Positions 34,532-43,598 are shown, numbered from the stretch's first letter. The stretch is DNA of 64,000 bases from Candidatus Chloroploca asiatica (GCF_002532075.1 NZ_LYXE01000063.1:62001-126000); one strand, 5' to 3'. Notes: generated from the letters alone by a model not told the origin. Program-made: numbers and translations.

Positions 34532-36710
34532 CACTGAGTACACTGGCAAAATCGTCGGTCCAGAGGGGGGTCTGCGGCGAAGCAACCGCACGTCGCCAGC
34601 GCGGATCATCACGCAGGCGACCAAGGTCAGCCTCGGAGGCGGCGAGCACGGCCCAACTCGACGGCCAGTGTCCTGATGCATACTGTTCGGGCGTCACCGT
34701 CAGATCGTGGCGAATCATCGCGATCATCCCTGCGTCGTCAGCAAGCTTGGCCAGTACCGGTTCAAGATCAAAAAAGCGATTGGAAATATGAAAAGCCAGC
34801 AAGCCATCGTCGGCAAGCCGGTCACGGTAGAGCTGCAGGGCTTCACGGGTGATCAAATGGATCGGAATCGCATCAGATGAATAGGCATCAAGTACCAGCA
34901 GATCATAAATGCGATCGGTCTGCTGGAGCGAGAGCCGAGCGTCACCAGGGACAATCAGAGCATCGGGCAAACATGTGCTAAGAAAGGTGAAAAGATCGGT
35001 GTCACGGGCAATGGCAATCACTTCCGGATCGATCTCGTAAAAAGTCCAGGTCTGCCCGGGCCGCGCATAACAGGCCATCGAGGCGGTTCCCATACCTACC
35101 CCGCCCACCCGCAGATCAGACCGATCCTGCCGTTCCGCAAAAATCTGCCCAAGTGGGCCACTCGTTGTATAGTAGCTCAATGGCTCAGCCTGACGTGCTG
35201 GATCGAGACTCTGCAACCCATGTTTGGTATTGCCATGCACGAGCACATGGTAGCCCCCCCCTGGCTCTAACAACACCCGGTGAACCCCAAAGAAGGTACG
35301 TTGGGCATAGATCTGGTCGCCGTTGCCAGGATTGAAGAGCGCACCAGCCACAAGCAGAGCAAGCAACCCAAGTCCAAAGCGGAGGGGACGCCGTGAGAAA
35401 CTGAAACCAATCAACGCGGGAATACCAAGCATTACCATCAACCCGGTTGAACCAACGATGCCAAACCGCTGACCAGCGATGATCAAGACGGACGTAAGCA
35501 GACCAAGACCAAGCGGCATCGCGACATCGTTGAGACGTTGCTGGCGCGGAATCATCGACGTAGTAGCCTCATCCGTCATCACGGGCAACAACAGGGCCGC
35601 CAGGATCAGCGCCAGCGGGTATTCCAGAATCGTCACAAAAATCGTCGGCGCGATGAGCGCATTGAAGATGCCACCAAGCGCCCCACCAACCGACATCAGG
35701 AGATAAAATTCAGTCAGGTACCGCGGAGCAGGGCGATCCGCAGCCAGTTCACCATGACAGACCATCGCAACCACAAAAAAGACCCCGAGATGCAGCGCCA
35801 GCAAGAGACCAAAGGGCTGCGTCGCCTGTGCCACAATCGTCACAAAAAGGGGCAACACAAGAATCGGCATCGCCCGCACCATCAGCCAGTGTGGAAGCGG
35901 TGGGCGAGCGGCAAACACCAACGTAAAGGTCAAGAGGTAGAGCGCTAACGGCCAGACCCAGAGCAATGGAATTGCCGCCAGATCAGTCGTCACATAGGTC
36001 GTCAGACTCAAAAGCAGACTCGAAGGCACACTCGCGAGCAAGACCCAACGGCCACGTTGCCGCCAGGTTGGCCCTTGCTCAACCGAGGGCGCAGCAAGAT
36101 CACCCGATGGGGGCACCACAACCGGTAATCGCCAGAGCACCAGCGCACAGGCGAGGGCGAGCAAGACGAGCACGCCATACCCAATCGACCAGAGCAAACT
36201 CTGTTGATCAAGGCGTACATATGGCTCAAGCAGCACGGGGTAACTGAGCAAAGCCAGCATACTGCCGAGGTTGCTGGCAGCATAGAGCGTATAAGGACTG
36301 CCCACCCGCGGGCCAGCGGTGGCAAACCAGGCCTGCAAGAGGGGACTGCTCGTCGACACAACAAAATAGGGTAAGCCAACCGCAGCCGCCAGCAGCGCCA
36401 GCACCCAGAACGCCGGATTTGCCTCGGTGGGCGGCAACCAACCCGCAGGAACAGCAATCGGCAGCGTCACCAGAGGCAACACCATCACCACCAGATGCAC
36501 CATTGCCTGACGGCGTGCCCCGAGCCAACGGATCGTCAGATGCGCATAGGCATAGCCGACGAGCAGCATGCTCTGATAAAAGACCATCGCGGTATTCCAG
36601 ACGGCTGGCGTACCGCCAAGCAGAGGTAATATCATCCGGGCGAACATCGGCTGAAGCAGAAACAGCAGCAGCGCGCTAACAAAAATCGTAATAGTATAGA
36701 CCACGCGCAT
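34521..36710 (-). CDS. Fused membrane/spermidine-synthase-like protein
   Basis: 729 residues. The N-terminal ~460 residues have about 11-12 hydrophobic helices, starting V-Y-T-I-T-I-F-V-S-A-L-L-L-F-L-L-Q-P-M. The C-terminal ~260 residues are a soluble spermidine-synthase-like Rossmann domain, with L-R-V-G-G-V-G-M-G-T-A-S-M (nucleotide loop), F-Y-E-I-D-P-E-V, and L-L-V-L-D-A-Y-S-S-D-A-I-P in place of the aminopropyltransferase D-x-x-D site. This fused arrangement is widespread and annotated as fused MFS/spermidine synthase, but activity is rarely shown and the substrate is unknown. Its 3' end overlaps the kinase gene by 11 bases. A ~300-base REP-bearing spacer lies upstream. Confidence 0.85.
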   Translation of the reverse strand: MRVVYTITIFVSALLLFLLQPMFARMILPLLGGTPAVWNTAMVFYQSMLLVGYAYAHLTIRWLGARRQAMVHLVVMVLPLVTLPIAVPAGWLPPTEANPAFWVLALLAAAVGLPYFVVSTSSPLLQAWFATAGPRVGSPYTLYAASNLGSMLALLSYPVLLEPYVRLDQQSLLWSIGYGVLVLLALACALVLWRLPVVVPPSGDLAAPSVEQGPTWRQRGRWVLLASVPSSLLLSLTTYVTTDLAAIPLLWVWPLALYLLTFTLVFAARPPLPHWLMVRAMPILVLPLFVTIVAQATQPFGLLLALHLGVFFVVAMVCHGELAADRPAPRYLTEFYLLMSVGGALGGIFNALIAPTIFVTILEYPLALILAALLLPVMTDEATTSMIPRQQRLNDVAMPLGLGLLTSVLIIAGQRFGIVGSTGLMVMLGIPALIGFSFSRRPLRFGLGLLALLVAGALFNPGNGDQIYAQRTFFGVHRVLLEPGGGYHVLVHGNTKHGLQSLDPARQAEPLSYYTTSGPLGQIFAERQDRSDLRVGGVGMGTASMACYARPGQTWTFYEIDPEVIAIARDTDLFTFLSTCLPDALIVPGDARLSLQQTDRIYDLLVLDAYSSDAIPIHLITREALQLYRDRLADDGLLAFHISNRFFDLEPVLAKLADDAGMIAMIRHDLTVTPEQYASGHWPSSWAVLAASEADLGRLRDDPRWRRAVASPQTPLWTDDFASVLSVMK

Positions 36711-36831
36711 CGAGGCTACTCCTCACTAGCCGAACGTACGCTTCCGGCTGGGGGTTTGGGATGCCTGCAGCCCCAAAGGATTTCACCCCCACGTCCACCC
36801 ACGGCACGGCCTGGACAACCGCGACCATCCG

Positions 36832-36902
36832 CTGGATGCCCGCTTCTGCGGGCATGACATGGGTACGGCCCACCGTGTCGTTCCCGCGCACGCGGGAACC
36901 CA
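36832..36902. repeat. Pair of REP-like palindromes
   Basis: Two short hairpins ~20 bases apart: ATGCCCGC-TTCT-GCGGGCAT (36836-36855) and GTTCCCGCG-CA-CGCGGGAAC (36880-36899). Their flanks, CTGGATGCCCGC... and ...GCGGGAACCCAG, resemble the two halves of REP-type elements known in many bacteria. The rest of the 36711-37010 gap carries only the palindrome listed next. Confidence 0.55.
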
Positions 36903-36966
36903 GTTCTGGGCCATCCTGCGCCAAACATGGCGATGGCGTAACCCCATATGCTGGCACCCGAACAGT

Positions 36967-37001
36967 CAGGCTGCATGGGGGCTGTGCCCCCATGCAGCCT
37001 G
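36967..37001. terminator. 16-bp hairpin downstream of the FAD oxidoreductase gene
   Basis: Arms 36967-36982 and 36986-37001, perfect, 3-base loop. It lies 9 bases beyond the stop codon of the minus-strand oxidoreductase. GC-rich, no T-run. Confidence 0.55.
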
Positions 37002-37010
37002 AGAACAACG

Positions 37011-38168
37011 TCAAATCACATTGCGTTCAATCCGTGCCGCGCCATCGCGAAAACGACTGATCCGCAACTCATCAATGTTGATCGTCTGAGCTCGCCCATC
37101 AAGAATTTCCTCAGCAATCAGCATCCCGGTAGCCGGCGCATGCATAATACCATGCCCGCTAAAGCCACTGGCATCAAGATAGCCTTGCAGATCGGGATGA
37201 TAGCCAAGGATCGGATTATGGTCAGGCGTAATTTCATAGAGGCCCGCCCAGCACTGGCTTTCAGCCAGGCCAGCCTCTTCAAGCACAGGGAAACGAGCGA
37301 GACCGACTTCGAGCACATGATCAAGCCAGTCCCAATCAACGGTCTGATTAAAGCTACTCGGCTCTTCGAGATTCGATTTGCCCATCAAGATCCCGGCACC
37401 CTCGTGGCGCATATAGAAACCAGAGCCAACGTCAATGATCAGTGGAATAGGCCCAGGAATCTGCGGGAAGGGCGTCGTCATATAGATATTGCGCCGATAG
37501 GGACGCACCGGTACATCGAGGCCGGCGAGTGCAGCTACTTCACCGGCCCAGGGGCCGGCCGCATTGACGACCATATCGCAGGCAATCGGGCCTTGCGTCG
37601 TCTGTACACCAACGACGCGCCCCTCGACACAGTCGAAACCAGTCACCTGAGTCGCACGCTGCAAACGTACCCCCAGACGCTGGGCCGCCCGTAAGTAGCC
37701 GAGGGCGATTCCGTATGGATCGCAATAACCATCATCAGGGCCAAACGTCGCCCCGAGCAGATCGTCAGTGCGCATCCGTGGCACAAACCGGGCTGCCTCA
37801 TCGGGAGTCAGAATTTCAACGCGGACACCAAGCTCACGCTGCAGGGCAACATTGCGTTGATACTCTTGCCAGGTAACCGGATCATTGACAAGGAAGAGAT
37901 ACCCCACCTGATGTAACTCGGCATGGCCGCCCACCTCCTCATCAAAAACGCGCAACTTCTCAATACTATGGCGCGAGAGCAAAATATTGGTCGTATTCGA
38001 AAACTGATGTCGCACCCCCGCCGCCGAACGGGCCGTACTGCCACTAATTTCTGCTTCCTCCTTCTCCAGGATCAACACATCAGTACAGCCCCGTATTGCC
38101 AGATGATAGGCAATGCTCGACCCGATCACGCCGGCGCCGATGATCACAACCTGCGCACCTCTTGCCAT
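37011..38168 (-). CDS. FAD-dependent oxidoreductase, DAO/sarcosine oxidase beta-like
   Basis: 385 residues from the ATG at 38168, which puts the dinucleotide-binding motif at the very N-terminus as is normal (V-V-I-I-G-A-G-V-I-G-S-S-I-A-Y-H-L); a longer frame to 38231 adds 21 unrelated residues. Further DAO-family features are E-K-E around 36, S-A-A-G-V-R-H-Q-F near 50, V-V-N-A-A-G-P-W-A-G, and the C-terminal S-G-F-S-G-H-G-I-M-H-A-P. These enzymes oxidise secondary or primary amino acids such as sarcosine, proline or glycine, passing electrons to oxygen or a carrier. The substrate is not determinable. It is divergent from secG. Confidence 0.9.
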   Translation of the reverse strand: MARGAQVVIIGAGVIGSSIAYHLAIRGCTDVLILEKEEAEISGSTARSAAGVRHQFSNTTNILLSRHSIEKLRVFDEEVGGHAELHQVGYLFLVNDPVTWQEYQRNVALQRELGVRVEILTPDEAARFVPRMRTDDLLGATFGPDDGYCDPYGIALGYLRAAQRLGVRLQRATQVTGFDCVEGRVVGVQTTQGPIACDMVVNAAGPWAGEVAALAGLDVPVRPYRRNIYMTTPFPQIPGPIPLIIDVGSGFYMRHEGAGILMGKSNLEEPSSFNQTVDWDWLDHVLEVGLARFPVLEEAGLAESQCWAGLYEITPDHNPILGYHPDLQGYLDASGFSGHGIMHAPATGMLIAEEILDGRAQTINIDELRISRFRDGAARIERNVI

Positions 38169-38239
38169 AGTGTCACACCCCGCCTTTCCCAGGACACATA
38201 AGCAGGACACACCCGCTGAAATATTATACACGGTGCATG

Positions 38240-38248
38240 TGGTATACT
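38240..38248 (+). promoter_or_regulatory. Extended -10 promoter element of secG
   Basis: TGGTATACT, about 40 bases before the preferred start codon. No convincing -35. Confidence 0.45.
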
Positions 38249-38289
38249 AAGAAAAGTTTGGTTCATCGTCTAGTATGGAGAAAAGAAAC

Positions 38290-38505
38290 GTGGAGCTTGC
38301 GCTCTATTTTTCCATGATTATCGTCAGCATCGTGCTTATTACGCTGGTGGTGTTGCAGGCACGCTCGCTTGGGATGGCAAATCGCGATACGAGTTCGATC
38401 TATCGCACCCGTCGCGGGCTAGAGAAGACCATGCATCAGGCTACGATTGTGTTGAGCGTCGTCTTTTTGATGCTCGCGCTGCTCACCAGCCTACCGATCT
38501 TCTAA
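38290..38505 (+). CDS. secG: Protein-export membrane protein SecG
   Basis: 71 residues from the GTG at 38290 (GGAG 9 bases upstream); the in-frame ATG at 38275 adds five residues and has no ribosome site. It has two membrane helices (about 5-24 and 52-70) joined by a short polar loop, with S-I-V-L-I-T-L-V-V-L-Q in helix 1 and H-Q-A-T-I-V-L-S-V-V-F in helix 2, as in SecG. SecG is the non-essential third subunit of the SecYEG translocon. The stop is 4 bases before the ATG of a solute-binding protein gene, so the two should be co-translated. Confidence 0.8.
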   Translation: MELALYFSMIIVSIVLITLVVLQARSLGMANRDTSSIYRTRRGLEKTMHQATIVLSVVFLMLALLTSLPIF

Positions 38506-38509
38506 AGCT

Positions 38510-40165
38510 ATGGCGCGTCGCATTCGCTGGCAACTCGTTATTGCGACCCTGAGCATTCTGCTTGTGACGGGCCTACTCGGGCGGCTTGCCCTCACGACCA
38601 CCTCGGTGGCAAGCCCACTCGAGGGGGGGGCGCATATCGAGGCAGTAGTAGGCAGCCCACAACTGCCCATTCCACTGCTCAACAACCCGCTGACTGATCC
38701 CGTAGGACGTGACCTCATTGCGCTGATTTTTGATACTCTGGTACGGATTGGGGCCGATGGACTGCTCGAACCAGGCCTCGCGTCCTATGAGCTTGATGCC
38801 ACGGGAACAACCTATCTCTTCAGGCTCCAGCGCAATGCCACCTGGCACGATGGGCAGCCAGTCACCGCTGATGATGTCGTCTTCACCCTGCGTACCCTGC
38901 AGATCCTCGAAGAGCCAGGTGAACCAGGGGTGGCCGAGGCGTGGCGTTCCTTACTCGTGGATCGCCTTGACGATTATACGGTGCGGGTTACCCTTGTTGA
39001 ACCGTTCGCCTCGTTTTTGAGTTTTGCGCGCGTGCCGATCCTCCCAGCCCACTTGCTCTTTGGCCTACCGCCTGACCAGTGGGCCAGTTCGGCTTTTGCT
39101 GAACAACTCGTCGGTAGCGGGCCGTATCGGCTGATCGAGCTCAATGAAGAGCACGCCTTGCTCGAAGCAAATGAGGCCTATGCGAACGGGCGCCCCTACC
39201 TCGACCGGATTGAACTGCGCTTTCTTGCCGCCCCTGCCGCAGCCCAGGCAGCGCTATCGCGCGGTACGGTGACTGCGTACGGCGAACGGACGGCCCTTGG
39301 GCAGCCAGGCGTTACGTCTGCAAGCAACCTCCGCAGTAACGTCGTTCCGCTTGATGATTATACGGTACTCAGCTTTAATCTTCGTACCTACCCCTTTAAT
39401 GATATCGGCTTTCGGCAAGCGCTTGCCCATGGCCTCGACAAAGATCTCCTGATTGAAGAGGCCCTCAACAGCAGTGTTGTGCGGCTCGATACACCCATCT
39501 TGAACGGATCATGGGCGGCCGCCCCCGAGCTCACCTGGTATGACGCCGATCCTGCACGCACGGCAACTATGCTCAGCGACCTTGGGTATGCGCTCAATGA
39601 CCAGGGCTTGCTGACGGATAATGACGTTCCTGTGACGGCGAGTCTGCTGGTGGACAGCGAACCACGCCGAATTGCGGCCGCCAATGAGATAGCACGTCAA
39701 TGGGCCGAACTAGGGTTGACGATTGAAGTGGTTGAACTAGAGAGCGCAACCCTCCAACGGCGACTGCGCACAGGCGATTTCACGCTTGCGCTCCATAGCT
39801 GGGCACGGCTTGGGCCTGATCCCGATCCCTATCTGCTCTGGCATTCGAGCAGTGAACTGAATGTGACTGGGCTCGAAAACCGCGAGATTGATATTCTCCT
39901 GCGGCGAGCACGCACCGAGCAGGAGCTAGCCGCTCGCATTGCCGATTATGTCACGTTTCAGCAACGCTGGATCGAGCTTGTTCCTGCCATTACGCTTTAT
40001 CAACCCCTCTATCGTTTTACCACTGAGACTCAGTTAGGCGGCTCAGGGCTTGACGACCCTGATAGTGCCGTCAGTCGCCAACTCTTTGGCACCGAAGATC
40101 GTTATCGTACCGTGATCCGGTGGTATACCGACAGCTACCGTGAAATCCAGGGCGATCTACGTTAG
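38510..40165 (+). CDS. Family 5 extracellular solute-binding protein (peptide/nickel-type)
   Basis: 551 residues. The N-terminal signal/anchor helix (about 9-29) has no lipobox Cys. The body has the SBP family 5 pattern: L-N-N-P-L-T-D-P-V-G-R-D, I-F-D-T-L-V, L-E-P-G-L-A, W-H-D-G-Q-P-V-T-A-D-D-V-V-F-T-L, F-A-E-Q-L-V-G-S-G-P-Y-R-L and F-N-D-I-G-F-R-Q-A-L-A-H-G-L-D. Such proteins deliver peptides or other ligands to ABC permeases, but no permease is in the window. It is translationally coupled to secG, an arrangement that suggests a secretion-linked or membrane-quality role rather than ordinary uptake (inference). Confidence 0.88.
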   Translation: MARRIRWQLVIATLSILLVTGLLGRLALTTTSVASPLEGGAHIEAVVGSPQLPIPLLNNPLTDPVGRDLIALIFDTLVRIGADGLLEPGLASYELDATGTTYLFRLQRNATWHDGQPVTADDVVFTLRTLQILEEPGEPGVAEAWRSLLVDRLDDYTVRVTLVEPFASFLSFARVPILPAHLLFGLPPDQWASSAFAEQLVGSGPYRLIELNEEHALLEANEAYANGRPYLDRIELRFLAAPAAAQAALSRGTVTAYGERTALGQPGVTSASNLRSNVVPLDDYTVLSFNLRTYPFNDIGFRQALAHGLDKDLLIEEALNSSVVRLDTPILNGSWAAAPELTWYDADPARTATMLSDLGYALNDQGLLTDNDVPVTASLLVDSEPRRIAAANEIARQWAELGLTIEVVELESATLQRRLRTGDFTLALHSWARLGPDPDPYLLWHSSSELNVTGLENREIDILLRRARTEQELAARIADYVTFQQRWIELVPAITLYQPLYRFTTETQLGGSGLDDPDSAVSRQLFGTEDRYRTVIRWYTDSYREIQGDLR

Positions 40166-40177
40166 GCACATAGCCGC

Positions 40178-41269
40178 TTAATTACCTGGCACATCACGCG
40201 GTTGGCCCACCGGTATAACGGGCACATCGGACGATGGCTGAGTTGGGGAGGATTTCGGGCGAAGATCGGGGCGCAGTTCGCGCAAAATGACCATAGCAGC
40301 CGTGATGATTGGTACGGTTAGCAAGGCCGCAAAAAAACCACCGATCTGACCGCCAATAAAGAGGCCCAGCAAAATCAAAGCGACCGGAACTTCCACTGCT
40401 TTCGAGAAGGCATATGGAGCCACAACATAGACCGCGATGGCTCCGATGATCACATTCACGATCAAGGTCAGCACCGCGAGCGTTGGACTGACCGTTGCCG
40501 CCGCAAGCGCACCGAGAACCATCCCAACAATGCCCCCCAGATAGGGGATAAACTCGAGCAAGCCGCTCACTACTGCGATCTGCACCCCATAGGGCACCCC
40601 AAGAATCAGATTCGTAATCGTATAGGCGATCGTGTAGTACCCACAAATCGCCAACTGGGCCACAAACCAGCGTGATAGCCCATGACTGACTGCATGCGTC
40701 AGTTGGGTCGTCCGCTGATGATACCGTACGGGCAAAAAGAGCCGCATGACCCAGACGGCACTGCTTTTGCTGCTGACCAGCGTAAAAACAACGACAAAGA
40801 GCACAAAAAGGGCAAAGCCCACCGCGCCCACCTGCCCCACCGTACCGCCAATCTGCCCAAGCCCCCACTGAATCGCTGCCGCAGCATCACCAACCAGGCG
40901 TTCGCCAAAGGCCCCAAACTCAGAGAGGCCAAAGGTGGTTTCCAGCTGGGCCGGCAGATCATTGGCCAGCCGGGTCAACGCCCCCGAAAGAAGGCGCAGA
41001 CTCTCAAACAGGATGGGCAGCAACATCAGCACCAGGGCCGCAAGAATGGCAATCACCCCACCAAGTGTCGCACCCGCCGTAAACCCTCGTGAGAAGCCAC
41101 GACGCTCAAGCCGATCAGCAACAGGGCTGATCAAGAGCGTCAACAGAGCCGCAACAATCATAAGGGTCAGGAGATTCCGAAAAATGGGCAGGATCTGAAT
41201 TGCGACATAGATGGCTGGACCCAATGCAACAAAGGCAAACCAGGTACGTATATCCAGTTTGAAAGCCAT
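40178..41269 (-). CDS. AI-2E family (PerM/YdiK) membrane permease
   Basis: 363 residues with about 7-8 membrane helices: two near the N-terminus (11-57), a third at 65-90, a large polar segment (about 95-145), a helix at 150-170, then a closely packed C-terminal group with G-L-L-E-F-I-P-Y-L-G-G-I-V-G and L-I-V-N-V-I-I-G-A-I-A-V. This matches the AI-2E transporter superfamily, whose members include proton- or sodium-coupled exporters and general permeases. Transport of autoinducer-2 is established for few members and should not be assumed. The last ~25 residues are polar and cytoplasmic. It is convergent with the solute-binding gene 12 bases away. Confidence 0.88.
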   Translation of the reverse strand: MAFKLDIRTWFAFVALGPAIYVAIQILPIFRNLLTLMIVAALLTLLISPVADRLERRGFSRGFTAGATLGGVIAILAALVLMLLPILFESLRLLSGALTRLANDLPAQLETTFGLSEFGAFGERLVGDAAAAIQWGLGQIGGTVGQVGAVGFALFVLFVVVFTLVSSKSSAVWVMRLFLPVRYHQRTTQLTHAVSHGLSRWFVAQLAICGYYTIAYTITNLILGVPYGVQIAVVSGLLEFIPYLGGIVGMVLGALAAATVSPTLAVLTLIVNVIIGAIAVYVVAPYAFSKAVEVPVALILLGLFIGGQIGGFFAALLTVPIITAAMVILRELRPDLRPKSSPTQPSSDVPVIPVGQPRDVPGN

Positions 41270-41623
41270 ACCCTGATCCTTGAGCTATGCGCTTATACGG
41301 TTTACGCCAATGGGAAATGAAGTTCATGGGCATTATACCATTGCTCCCATGTCTAGCTAGAACCTGATACATTCTTCAGCGCATGTTCAGGTCTGTACAA
41401 GCCCTTGTAAAACCAACCTTCATTCAGTTTACGCAGGTTTCTCACTATACTAGAGATGAGACGCCTGGATAAGCACCTACGGGGAGACTCGGAGGCGACA
41501 CAGGCCCCAAACCCTGTTCTTGTGTAGGACACACAAGAAGATGTTCGGGTGAGGATGCGATGGGTGTTCCCATCGCAAGATCGCAAGCGCAACTTGTGCG
41601 CATGTAGCTACAAGGAGGAGACC
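41270..41623 (+). promoter_or_regulatory. 354-base gap: promoter-like element and structured leader of the propeller gene
   Basis: TATACT at 41446-41451 is a possible -10 (TTCAGT 17 bases upstream is a poor -35). About 170 bases of leader follow, with two perfect small hairpins: 9-bp stem 41517-41525/41531-41539 and 8-bp stem 41557-41564/41569-41576 (loop TGTT). I do not recognise a known riboswitch. Nothing is seen between 41270 and 41440. Confidence 0.35.
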
Positions 41624-43504
41624 ATGAATACGAGACGATTGACGCAGCGTATGATGGCCCTGCTGACGGCTCCTTTGATTGTTGTGTTGCTCTTTACCGT
41701 TGTGCCAGCCTGGGCAGCGCCGTTCGACGGTGGGCGGACGCGCTTCGCCGATCCACGGTTCGAGCAGGTTTGGACACGAACTGACAGCGAAGCGGTACGG
41801 TCAGGGCGAACGTGGTATTGGGGGCCAGGACCCTGGTTCGACTATGCCGAATTCTATCGCCAGGGCACAAACGGCCTCAGAACCGTGCAGTATTTTGACA
41901 AAGCCCGGATGGAACTGAACAACCCCAGTGATTTTGGTGGCCAAGCCCAGGGTGTGACCAATGGCCTGCTGGTCAAAGAACTGGTCAGTGGTCGGTTGCA
42001 GCGTGGCGATGACCCGTATGATGTTGATATGCGTGGGCCAAGTGATGTCCCCGTTGCGGGCAATCCGCGCAACGCCAACCCTACCTCGCCAGGCTATGGC
42101 TCTTTTGCCGGCGTCGCGACCATTGACAATGGCTATCGTGACCCCCAGCGAATTGGTGAACGGATCAGCCTGACCATTGACCGAGCGGGCAACCTGGGGC
42201 AACGCCCCGACCTGGCCCTTCCCGAAACCGAGATCGTGCAGTACAACAGCGTCACCGGCCACAACATCCCCCGGATCTTCTGGGATTTTATGGGCCAGCA
42301 AGGACCGATCGTCATTGATGGTCGCATCGTACGCGGCCCCGTGGTCGACTGGCTCTTTGCGATGGGCTTGCCGATCACCGATGCCTACTGGACACGTGCC
42401 CGCATTGGCAATGCTGAACAGGATGTCCTGGTGCAACTCTTCGAGCGCCGCGTGTTGACCTACGTCCCCTCGAACCCGGCTGGGTACAAAGTCGAAATGG
42501 GCAATGTTGGGCAGCACTACTTCCAGTGGCGCTATCCCCACCTTGGCACGCCCTGGGTCTCGCCCGAACCACGTGAGATCTTGGTGTATGCCTCGAATGT
42601 TGACACCGGTAGCCATTGGGAAGTCTATCGTTACGACGGCAATGGGCAAAGCCAGCGGATCACCTTTAACGACCATGAAACGGTGGCCTTCTCGTGGCGC
42701 CGCAGCTGGGATCCTGGCCAGCAAAGCCTGCTTGGTGACTCGCGGCGTGCCGGCACTGGGTTCCGTCAACTCTATGAATTCGATATCGTGACGGTCTATG
42801 ACGGCGACCGTGCCTGGAATGCCCGGGTCAAACGGCTCAGTTACAGTGATGGCAAAGGCTGGCCCGAGCCCGGCCCCTTCCCAGGGTATTTGCCCAACAA
42901 CACAGCGAACGACTATAACGCTGCTGCGTCACCCGATGGAACCAAGCTGGTCTTTGTCTCGGATCGGATGGGCAATGGCAGTCAAGAGTTGATGATCGCA
43001 TCCATCACTGGCAATAATCCAGTGCAATTGACCAGTGATGGATGTGTCAACGAATCACCTTCGTGGTCACCTGATGGACGACGGATCTACTGGACAGCCA
43101 ACTGTGACGGGAGCTTTAACCTCTATCAAGCTGAACTCAGTTATGGGCACGATGCGCAGGATTATATTTATGCCCGGTTCGTGAACGCTCGACGGCTCAC
43201 CGACAATGGCACCGACAACCGGTATGTCCGGCTTGCACCTGATGGTCGCACCCTGGCCTATTCGATCAAGCAAGAAGGTCGTTGGCAACTGGCGCTCTAT
43301 GAACTTGCGACGGGACGCACACGGATCTTTGCCGAGCCAGGCAACAACGAAGCACCAACATGGTCGGCCGATAGCCGCACCTTGGCCTTTGCAAGTGACC
43401 GCACCGGCAACTATGAAATCTACACCATCGGCGTCGACGGCCAGAACCTGACCCGCCTCACCGCGAATGGGGCACAGAATCGCTGGCCGCTCTGGGCGCA
43501 ATAA
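41624..43504 (+). CDS. Secreted protein: Chloroflexota-type module plus TolB-like beta-propeller
   Basis: 626 residues from the ATG at 41624, which has a strong AAGGAGGAG site. A Sec signal peptide (1-~33) ends in P-A-W-A|A-P. Residues ~35-310 form a module with R-T-W-Y-W-G-P-G-P-W, R-T-V-Q-Y-F-D-K-A-R-M-E, T-N-G-L-L-V-K-E-L-x-S-G, F-E-R-R-V-L-T-Y-V-P-S-N-P and K-V-E-M-G-N-V-G-Q-H-Y-F-Q-W-R-Y. I recall this as frequent in Chloroflexota exported proteins, function unknown. Residues ~315-626 contain PD40-type blades with S-P-D-G-T-K-L-V-F-V-S-D-R, S-W-S-P-D-G-R-R-I-Y-W and A-F-A-S-D-R-T-G-N-Y-E-I-Y. TolB-like propellers bind proteins or glycans. It should be periplasmic or extracellular. Confidence 0.8.
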   Translation: MNTRRLTQRMMALLTAPLIVVLLFTVVPAWAAPFDGGRTRFADPRFEQVWTRTDSEAVRSGRTWYWGPGPWFDYAEFYRQGTNGLRTVQYFDKARMELNNPSDFGGQAQGVTNGLLVKELVSGRLQRGDDPYDVDMRGPSDVPVAGNPRNANPTSPGYGSFAGVATIDNGYRDPQRIGERISLTIDRAGNLGQRPDLALPETEIVQYNSVTGHNIPRIFWDFMGQQGPIVIDGRIVRGPVVDWLFAMGLPITDAYWTRARIGNAEQDVLVQLFERRVLTYVPSNPAGYKVEMGNVGQHYFQWRYPHLGTPWVSPEPREILVYASNVDTGSHWEVYRYDGNGQSQRITFNDHETVAFSWRRSWDPGQQSLLGDSRRAGTGFRQLYEFDIVTVYDGDRAWNARVKRLSYSDGKGWPEPGPFPGYLPNNTANDYNAAASPDGTKLVFVSDRMGNGSQELMIASITGNNPVQLTSDGCVNESPSWSPDGRRIYWTANCDGSFNLYQAELSYGHDAQDYIYARFVNARRLTDNGTDNRYVRLAPDGRTLAYSIKQEGRWQLALYELATGRTRIFAEPGNNEAPTWSADSRTLAFASDRTGNYEIYTIGVDGQNLTRLTANGAQNRWPLWAQ

Positions 43505-43517
43505 CCTCAATAGACGC

Positions 43518-43572
43518 GCTTCTTCCTACGCCAAAACGCCAGCTATGCTGGCGTTTTGGCGTAGGAAGAAGC
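43518..43572. terminator. 26-bp perfect terminator palindrome
   Basis: Arms 43518-43543 and 43547-43572, no mismatch, loop TAT, core CCAGC-TAT-GCTGG. AAAA/TTTT tracts lie inside the stem with a further 12 bp outside. Confidence 0.8.
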
Positions 43573-43589
43573 ACATTCTACACACAATA

Positions 43590-43598
43590 TGCTACAAT
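43590..43598 (+). promoter_or_regulatory. Extended -10 element of the M50 protease gene
   Basis: TGCTACAAT, ~35 bases before the GTG start. No -35 match; that position falls in the preceding palindrome. Confidence 0.45.

Noticed and set aside
40178-41269. Autoinducer-2 exporter (quorum sensing)
   Set aside because: The family name is historical; no luxS or AI-2 gene is nearby and no AI-2-specific residue can be read.
41801-42769. 322-codon minus-strand frame
   Set aside because: Antisense to the secreted propeller protein, which has signal peptide, ribosome site and blade repeats.
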